Below are positions 58,654 to 64,000 of a stretch of 64,000 bases of DNA, piece by piece. The DNA comes from Modestobacter sp. DSM 44400. GTDB lineage: Bacteria > Actinomycetota > Actinomycetes > Mycobacteriales > Geodermatophilaceae. A model generated the notes under the pieces. That model was not told the origin of the DNA and did not search any database. It saw only the letters and a program-made list of their open reading frames with translations. The number at the start of each line of letters is the position of its first letter. The stretch's first letter is position 1. The stretch is taken from assembly GCF_900107175.1 (NCBI RefSeq), contig NZ_FNOZ01000005.1, positions 1-64,000 of the forward strand, written 5' to 3'. The position numbers and the translations under genes are program-made.

Positions 58654-60993
58654 TTGTCGAGTTCTGTGCCCGCCGCCGAGCCCGCCCCCGACCCGCGCCT
58701 GGCCGACGAGCAGGTGCACGTCACCGGCCTCTACCGGCGGCTGGACGACGCCCGGGCCCTTTCGGTCACCCGCCTGAAGCAGGCCATCTCGGGCCCGTCT
58801 GCGGGCAACCCGCAGTCCCTCGGCGAGCGGGAGGCGATCGTCCGCTTCCACACCGAGCGGATCACCGCGCTGGACGCCGCCGACCCGGGCCTGGTCATCG
58901 GTCGGCTGGACCGCACCGAGCGACCCGAGCCGCTCTATGTCGGGCGCACCGGCCTGCCCGCCGACGACCCGGCGGGTGACCCGGCGCTGATCGACTGGCG
59001 GGCCCCGGCGTCCCGGCCGTTCTACACGGCCACCGCGTTCCGCCCGGACGGCGTGCTGCGCCGCCGGCACATCCGCACCCTCGGCCGGCGGGTGACCGGC
59101 GTCGACGACGAGGTCCTCGACCTGGCCGACGCCGACGAGACCAGTACCTCCAGCCTGACCGGCGAGGCGGCGCTGCTCCGGGCGCTGACCGCCGACCGCA
59201 CCGGCCGGATGACCGACATCGTGCGGACCATCCAGGCCGAGCAGGACGAGGTCATCCGCAGCGACGCCCAGGGCGTGCTGGTGGTGCAGGGCGGCCCGGG
59301 CACCGGCAAGACCGCCGTCGCGCTGCACCGCGCGGCGTTCCTGCTCTACACCCACCGCGAACGGCTGGCCCGCAGCGGGCTCCTCGTCGTCGGCCCCACC
59401 CCGACGTTCCTGCGCTACATCGCCGATGTGCTGCCCGCGCTCGGGGAGACCGGCGTTCTGCTCGCCGGCCTCGGCCAGCTGCGGCCGGGACTGGACGCTC
59501 GCGCCGACGAGGCACCCGAGGTCGCCGAGGTCAAGGGCCGGCTGACGATGGCCGGCGTGCTCGCCGCCGCGGTCAGGGCCCGGCAGACCGTTCCGCGCGG
59601 TGTCCGCGAGGTCGTGGTCGACCGGGAGGTGATCACGCTGCGTCCCACCGACCTGACCCGCGTCCGGACGGCGGGGCGGCGGGCCTCCCGGCAGCACAAC
59701 CTCGGCCGGCCGGCCTTCGCTCGCGCCCTGGTGGAGCTGATCGCGGACCGGTACGCCGACCACCTCAGCTCCGCGGTGCGGGACACCGGCGAGCTCCTCG
59801 ACGCCGAGGACCGGCGGTCGCTCCGCGCCGAGGTCGCGGCCGAACCCGCAGTCCGGGAGCTGGTCGACGAGCTGTGGCCCGAGCTCACCCCGGAGCAGTT
59901 GCTCACCGAGCTGTACGCCTCCCCCGCCCGCATCCGCGCCGCCACCCGCGGCTTGGACGACGCCGACCGCGCGCTGCTGGAGCGACCGGCGCCACTCCTG
60001 GGGAACTCCGTGGAGTGGACGCCGGCCGACGTTCCGCTGCTGGAGGAGGCCGACGAGCTGCTCGGCACCGACGACTCCGCCGAGCGGGCCCGCGAGCAGC
60101 GTCGGCTGCGCCGCGAGCGCGCCTACGCCCAGGAGACCCTGGACCTGCTGCACGGCTCGCGGTCCACCGACCTCGACGACGACTCCGACGGCGAGGAGCT
60201 CACCGCCGGTGACCTGCTCGACGCCTCCTCGCTGGCCGAGCGGGAGGCCGTCGCCGACTACCGGACGGCAGCCGAGCGGGCCGCGGCCGACCGCACCTGG
60301 ACCTTCGGGCACGTGGTTGTCGACGAGGCCCAGGAGCTGTCGGCGATGGCCTGGCGACTGCTGGCCCGCAAGTGCCCGACCCGGTCCATGACCGTCGTCG
60401 GCGACCTGGCCCAGACCGGCAGCCTGGCCGGCGCCACCAGCTGGGGCGACGTGCTCCGGCCGCACGTCGGGGAGCGGTGGCGGCTGGCCGAGTTGACGGT
60501 CAACTACCGCACGCCGGCCGAGATCATGGAGGTCGCCGCGGACGTGCTGGCCGCCTCGGACGCGACCACCTCGGCGCCGCGGTCGGTCCGCAGCACCGGG
60601 GTGCCCCCCACCGCTGAGCGGGTGGCCGAGGCCGAGCTGCTGACCCGGACGGCGCAGGTCACCGCGGAGCTGGCCGCCCAGGGCGGCACCGTCGTCGTCC
60701 TCACCCCGCGCAGCCGGCTGGCCGACTCCGTCGCCTGCCTGGCCGAGACGCTGCCGTCGGTGTCGTCCGGCCCGGCCGCGGACTCCTCGGCGGGCCCGGT
60801 CGTGCTGCTCCCGCAGGAGGCCAAGGGGCTGGAGTTCGACTCGGTGCTGCTGGTCGACCCGCAGGCGGTGCTGGACGAGGGCGTCCGCGGGCACAGCGAC
60901 CTCTACGTGGCGCTCACCCGGGCGACCCAGCGGCTGGCCGTGCTGCACCCCGGCGAGTTGCCGGTCGAGCTGCAGCGTCTGACCGAGGTCTGA
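58654..60993 (+). CDS. helD: HelD-like RNA polymerase-recycling/UvrD-family ATPase
   Basis: A 779-residue UvrD/Rep-type ATPase of the HelD group. N-terminal coiled coil (DEQVHVTGLYRRLDDARALS), then DWRAPASRPFYTAT, the HelD-typical block, Walker A QGGPGTGKTAVALHRAAF, a large insertion, motif II VVDEAQELSAMAW, VVGDLAQTGS, VNYRTPAEIMEVA and C-terminal EAKGLEFDSVLLVDP, LYVALTRATQRL. HelD releases stalled RNA polymerase from DNA; actinobacterial relatives (HelR) also protect against rifamycins. Start TTG 58654 is preferred because AGGGAG lies nine bases before it; GTG 58666 is the alternative. Confidence 0.87.
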   Translation: MSSSVPAAEPAPDPRLADEQVHVTGLYRRLDDARALSVTRLKQAISGPSAGNPQSLGEREAIVRFHTERITALDAADPGLVIGRLDRTERPEPLYVGRTGLPADDPAGDPALIDWRAPASRPFYTATAFRPDGVLRRRHIRTLGRRVTGVDDEVLDLADADETSTSSLTGEAALLRALTADRTGRMTDIVRTIQAEQDEVIRSDAQGVLVVQGGPGTGKTAVALHRAAFLLYTHRERLARSGLLVVGPTPTFLRYIADVLPALGETGVLLAGLGQLRPGLDARADEAPEVAEVKGRLTMAGVLAAAVRARQTVPRGVREVVVDREVITLRPTDLTRVRTAGRRASRQHNLGRPAFARALVELIADRYADHLSSAVRDTGELLDAEDRRSLRAEVAAEPAVRELVDELWPELTPEQLLTELYASPARIRAATRGLDDADRALLERPAPLLGNSVEWTPADVPLLEEADELLGTDDSAERAREQRRLRRERAYAQETLDLLHGSRSTDLDDDSDGEELTAGDLLDASSLAEREAVADYRTAAERAAADRTWTFGHVVVDEAQELSAMAWRLLARKCPTRSMTVVGDLAQTGSLAGATSWGDVLRPHVGERWRLAELTVNYRTPAEIMEVAADVLAASDATTSAPRSVRSTGVPPTAERVAEAELLTRTAQVTAELAAQGGTVVVLTPRSRLADSVACLAETLPSVSSGPAADSSAGPVVLLPQEAKGLEFDSVLLVDPQAVLDEGVRGHSDLYVALTRATQRLAVLHPGELPVELQRLTEV

Positions 60994-61003
60994 GCCGAGC
61001 AGC

Positions 61004-63259
61004 TCAACGGGCGCGGGTGAGCGCGAGCAGCGCGATGTCGTCGGCGCGGTGGCTGCCGGCCAGGTCCGACAGCAGCCGGTCGCACAGCTCGTCCGGGTCG
61101 CTGGTCGCCGTCCGGACCGCCGAGGCGCGCAGCCGGGCGAGCCCGGCGTCGATGTCGTCGGCCCGGCTCTCCACCAGCCCGTCGGTGAAGAGCACCAGCG
61201 TGGCGCCGGGCGGGAGCACGCCGGTCCACTCCTGCGCGGGGGCCGGCGGGGCGCCGAGCATCGGGCTGGGCCGGACAGGCAGGTACTCCGCCCGCCCGCC
61301 GGTGAGCAGCAGCGGTGGCGGGTGCCCGGCCGAGGCGATCCGGAGCCGGCCGGAGGTCAGGTCCAGCGTGGCGAACAGCGCGGTCGCCAACCGCTGCAGC
61401 CCCAGCAGCGGCCAGCTGGCCTGCAGCCGGTCGATGACCGCGCTCGGCGCCGGGCTCTCGACCAGCAGCGACCGGTAGACGCTGCGCAGTTGGCCCATCG
61501 TCGCCGCGGCGGTGATGTCGTGGCCCACCACGTCGCCGACGGCGATCGCCACCTGCCCGCCGGGCAGCGGCGCGACGTCGTAGAAGTCGCCGCCCACCTC
61601 GACCCCGCGGGTCGCCGCCAGGTACCGGACTGCGACGGCGATGCCGGGCACCTCCGGCGGAGGCGGCGGCAGCAGGTTGGCCTGCAGGGTGTGCGAGGTG
61701 CGTGACTCGAACTCGTAGCGCTGCGCCTTGGCCATCACCAGCGACAGCTGGGCGGCCAGCTGCTCGGCGACGTCGACGTCCGCCGCGGTGAAGCCGCCGC
61801 GGCGGCGGTCCGCGCTGAGGGTGACCACGCCCAGCGCCTGCCCCTCGGCGACCAGCGGGACCGCGACGATGCTGGCCAGCTCCAGGCCCTGGACGGCGGC
61901 CAGCTCACGCGGGTCGCGGACGGCGGACTCGAGCCAGTCGGGGGCGATCACCGGGAACCACTGGGTGCGCCGCAGGTTCAGCGCCTGCCGCGCCGGGTAC
62001 GGCAGATCGCGGGCCGGCGGAGCCCACTCCCGCAGCTCGTCGACCAGGTGCTGGCGCGCCGGGTCGGCGTGCCGGGCGCCCACCCGGCGGACTCCGTGCT
62101 CGGTCACCAGGTCGATCATGCAGACGTCGGCCAGCCCAGACACGGCCAGGCCGGCCAGCCGCTCGACCATCTCCTCCACCCCGGCGGCGCCGGCCAGCAA
62201 CCGGGCCGCGTCGAGCAGGAAGGCCGAGCGCTCGCCCTGTCGGGCGGTCTCCTCGTGCAGCTGGGCCCGTTCCAGCGCCTGTCCGGCCTGCCGCCCCAGG
62301 GTCCACAGCAGGTCGACGTCCCGGGCGGACAGCTCACCGGGCACGGGCTGGTCGAGGTCGATCAGGTCGCCGGCGCGGGCCTCGCCGAGGGCCAGCACGA
62401 GCACGCCCAGCGCCCGGCTGGCCGCCGACACCGGGACGACGACCAGCGAATGCAGCCCGGCGTCGGCCATCGCGGCGGCCAGCCGCGGCCGCTGTGCGGT
62501 CAGCCGGTCGCCGAGGACCAGCGTGCGCAGCCCCTCGGCGAGCTCCAGCGCGACCCGGCCCTCCGCGGCCGTCGCCAGTTCCGCCAGCAACCCGTCGGGC
62601 AGGCCGTCGCTGCGCGCGACCACCAGGCTGGGGCGGTCGGCTTCCCCCGCGGCGCGGTCGGTCACCAGCCACAGCGCGGCGCCGCGGGCCCGCAGCGCAC
62701 CCCGGGCCTGCTCGACCACGACCGTGGCGACGTCGGAGACGGTGGTTGCCCGGGCGAGCTCGGACACCACCTGCTGCAGCGTGCGCGACCGGGCCTCGGA
62801 CTCCTCGGCGGCCCGGTGGGCGGCCAGGATGTCCCGCTCGTAACGCCGCCGCGCGGTGGCCTCGAACAGCGTCGCCCGCACCATCAGCGGCGCCCCGGTG
62901 TCGTCGCGCAACTCGACGGCGTTCACCAGGCAGGGCAGCAGCGACCCGTCGACCCGGACGACGTCCAGCGCCACCTCGCGGACCGCGCCCTGCATGCGCA
63001 GCAGCGGCGCCAGGTGGGTGTCGTGGAAGACCTGCCCGCCGACGCTGAGCACGTCGCGCAGCCGGGTGTGCAGGAGCTGCTCGGGCGTGCGCCCGGTCCA
63101 CGCGCAGAACGTCCGGTTGACCTTGACGATCCTGCCGTCGGGCAGCGTGGACAGGTAGCCGCAGGGCGCGTTCTCGTACAGGTCTGCCGGGTCGTCCTCG
63201 AGCAGCTGGTCCAGCTGCGCCCGGACGTCGCTCCCGGACCGCCGTTCCGCGTCGGGCAT
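61004..63259 (-). CDS. PAS-GAF-GAF-PP2C (SpoIIE/RsbU-type) phosphatase, RsbP-like
   Basis: A 751-residue sensor phosphatase. Residues ~25-135 PAS (ENAPCGYLSTLPDGRIVKVN, RTFCAWTGRTPEQLL), a coiled linker (RRRYERDILAAHRAAEES), GAF 1 (~165-325), GAF 2 (~345-510, LAAVQGLELASIVAVPLVAEG) and the PP2C domain from ~525: LPPPPPEVPGIAVAVRYLAA, EVGGDFYDV, VGDVVGHDITAA, LFTDGLVESRADDID, RADDIALLALT with all metal Asp residues. It dephosphorylates an anti-anti-sigma factor. It starts 8 bases after the RsbQ-like gene stop, so they form one module. Confidence 0.92.
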   Translation of the reverse strand: MPDAERRSGSDVRAQLDQLLEDDPADLYENAPCGYLSTLPDGRIVKVNRTFCAWTGRTPEQLLHTRLRDVLSVGGQVFHDTHLAPLLRMQGAVREVALDVVRVDGSLLPCLVNAVELRDDTGAPLMVRATLFEATARRRYERDILAAHRAAEESEARSRTLQQVVSELARATTVSDVATVVVEQARGALRARGAALWLVTDRAAGEADRPSLVVARSDGLPDGLLAELATAAEGRVALELAEGLRTLVLGDRLTAQRPRLAAAMADAGLHSLVVVPVSAASRALGVLVLALGEARAGDLIDLDQPVPGELSARDVDLLWTLGRQAGQALERAQLHEETARQGERSAFLLDAARLLAGAAGVEEMVERLAGLAVSGLADVCMIDLVTEHGVRRVGARHADPARQHLVDELREWAPPARDLPYPARQALNLRRTQWFPVIAPDWLESAVRDPRELAAVQGLELASIVAVPLVAEGQALGVVTLSADRRRGGFTAADVDVAEQLAAQLSLVMAKAQRYEFESRTSHTLQANLLPPPPPEVPGIAVAVRYLAATRGVEVGGDFYDVAPLPGGQVAIAVGDVVGHDITAAATMGQLRSVYRSLLVESPAPSAVIDRLQASWPLLGLQRLATALFATLDLTSGRLRIASAGHPPPLLLTGGRAEYLPVRPSPMLGAPPAPAQEWTGVLPPGATLVLFTDGLVESRADDIDAGLARLRASAVRTATSDPDELCDRLLSDLAGSHRADDIALLALTRAR

Positions 63260-63267
63260 CTCGGCGC

Positions 63268-64000
63268 CTACTGCAGGAACGCCCGGATGGCGGCGGCGGT
63301 CTCCTCGGGCGCACTCAGGTTGGGGCAGTGCCCGGTGGCGGCGAGCTGGGTGAAGGCGCTCCCCAGCACGTGCTCGTGCACGTAGCGGCCGGCCGACTCC
63401 GGGGCGATGACGTCCTGGCTACACTGCAGCACCAGCGTCGGCACCTGCACGCGGGGCAGGTCGGCCCGGTTGTCGGAGAGGAAGGAGACCCGGGCGAACT
63501 GACGGGCGACGTCGGGACTGGTGCGGCAGAAGCTGTTCGTGAGCTCGGCAGCGAGCTCGGGGCGGTCGGGGTTGCCCATGATCGCCGGGGCCATGGCGGC
63601 CGACCAGCCCAGCTGGTTGGCGTCCAGGCTGTCCAGCAGTTCACGGATCTGCTCCCGGGAGAAGCCCCCGGCGTAGTCGCCGTCGTCGACGTAGCGGGCG
63701 CTCGGGCCGACCATCACCAGGACGCCGAAGCGCTCCGGCGCCTCCAGGTAGGCGAGCACGCCGATCATCGCGCTCACTGAATGGCCCACGAAGACGACAT
63801 CGGTGAGTTCCAGTTCGCGCAGCATCTCCACGACGTCCGCGGCGTAGCCGCGCAGCGAGTTGTACTTGACCGGGTCGTACGCCGACAGGTCCGACTGCCC
63901 GAAGCCGACGTGGTCGAAGGTGACGACCCGGTGGTCGACCTCGAAGTCGGAGACGACGAAGCGCCACATGTTCTGGTCGCAGCCGTAACCGTGGGCGAAG
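63268..64000 (-). CDS. RsbQ-like alpha/beta hydrolase (5' end beyond window)
   Basis: Partial gene, the frame runs to the right edge. Near the edge it reads FAHGYGCDQNMWRFVV, the RsbQ-type start of the family. Then VTFDHVGFGQSDLS, nucleophile Ser in FVGHSVSAMIG, acid Asp in LQCSQDVIAPES, and His in AATGHCPNLS. RsbQ in Bacillus binds a small hydrophobic ligand and activates RsbP to signal energy stress; the tight linkage to the PP2C gene here suggests the same job. About 25 N-terminal residues lie outside the window. Confidence 0.88.
   Translation of the reverse strand, partial: FAHGYGCDQNMWRFVVSDFEVDHRVVTFDHVGFGQSDLSAYDPVKYNSLRGYAADVVEMLRELELTDVVFVGHSVSAMIGVLAYLEAPERFGVLVMVGPSARYVDDGDYAGGFSREQIRELLDSLDANQLGWSAAMAPAIMGNPDRPELAAELTNSFCRTSPDVARQFARVSFLSDNRADLPRVQVPTLVLQCSQDVIAPESAGRYVHEHVLGSAFTQLAATGHCPNLSAPEETAAAIRAFLQ

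Overview
This 64 kb window is very GC-rich, compactly coded DNA from an actinobacterium. GTG starts, 1-4 base stop/start overlaps, an excalibur/sortase pair, PASTA kinase, HelD helicase and DUF6282/DUF1810/DUF4407 genes all fit the phylum. The best clue to the family is a thioredoxin-reductase/UGSC fusion gene with an in-frame TAG exactly at the selenocysteine position of its UGSC motif, followed at once by a SECIS-like hairpin. UAG-encoded selenocysteine is, to my knowledge, reported in Geodermatophilus and Blastococcus, so I infer Geodermatophilaceae.

Layout. 1-7.2 kb is a decaying accessory zone: the 3' end of an IS256-type transposase, the thioesterase fragment next to it, an amidase, a DUF4407 membrane protein, and a toxin graveyard (frameshifted MazF with intact antitoxin, a second MazF tail, truncated VapB with frameshifted VapC, broken Fic). 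7.1-21 kb holds single genes: haloalkane-dehalogenase-like hydrolase, hydratase, flavin monooxygenase, excalibur/sortase, PASTA kinase, secreted nuclease with Ca-binding repeats, glutathionyl-hydroquinone-reductase-like protein. A secreted S53 peptidase lies at 21.2-22.4 kb.

22.6-31.3 kb (minus strand) is the most interesting operon: NDP-forming acyl-CoA synthetase, enoyl-CoA hydratase, two acyl-CoA dehydrogenases, the UAG-containing TrxR-UGSC protein, and two paralogous ~345-residue proteins of unknown function. A divergent TetR gene shares its promoter/operator region. I infer a CoA-dependent catabolic pathway with a selenium-dependent redox step.

32-51 kb is a catabolic island for an unidentified hydroxy/keto acid: two FAH-family hydrolases, SDR, DapA-family lyase, LhgO, a frameshifted D-2-hydroxyacid dehydrogenase, an MFS carrier, then an eight-gene minus-strand operon (TAXI-TRAP binding protein, DUF1850, fused TRAP permease, DUF6282 hydrolase, a LeuB-Ldh2 fusion, MFS, RraA-like, DUF1932 dehydrogenase), with a GntR regulator and an SDR beside it. 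52-56 kb adds a CoA-transferase and a second acyl-CoA dehydrogenase pair. 56-64 kb returns to housekeeping/stress genes: DUF1810, tandem ABM-like protein, AlaX-like editing protein, HelD, and an RsbQ/RsbP-like stress module running off the right edge.

Several genes carry single-base indels (mazF, vapC, fic, IPT/TIG protein, FAD oxidoreductase, MFS). Some may be sequencing errors; large truncations beside them show that at least part of the decay is real. No tRNA, rRNA or CRISPR array was recognised.
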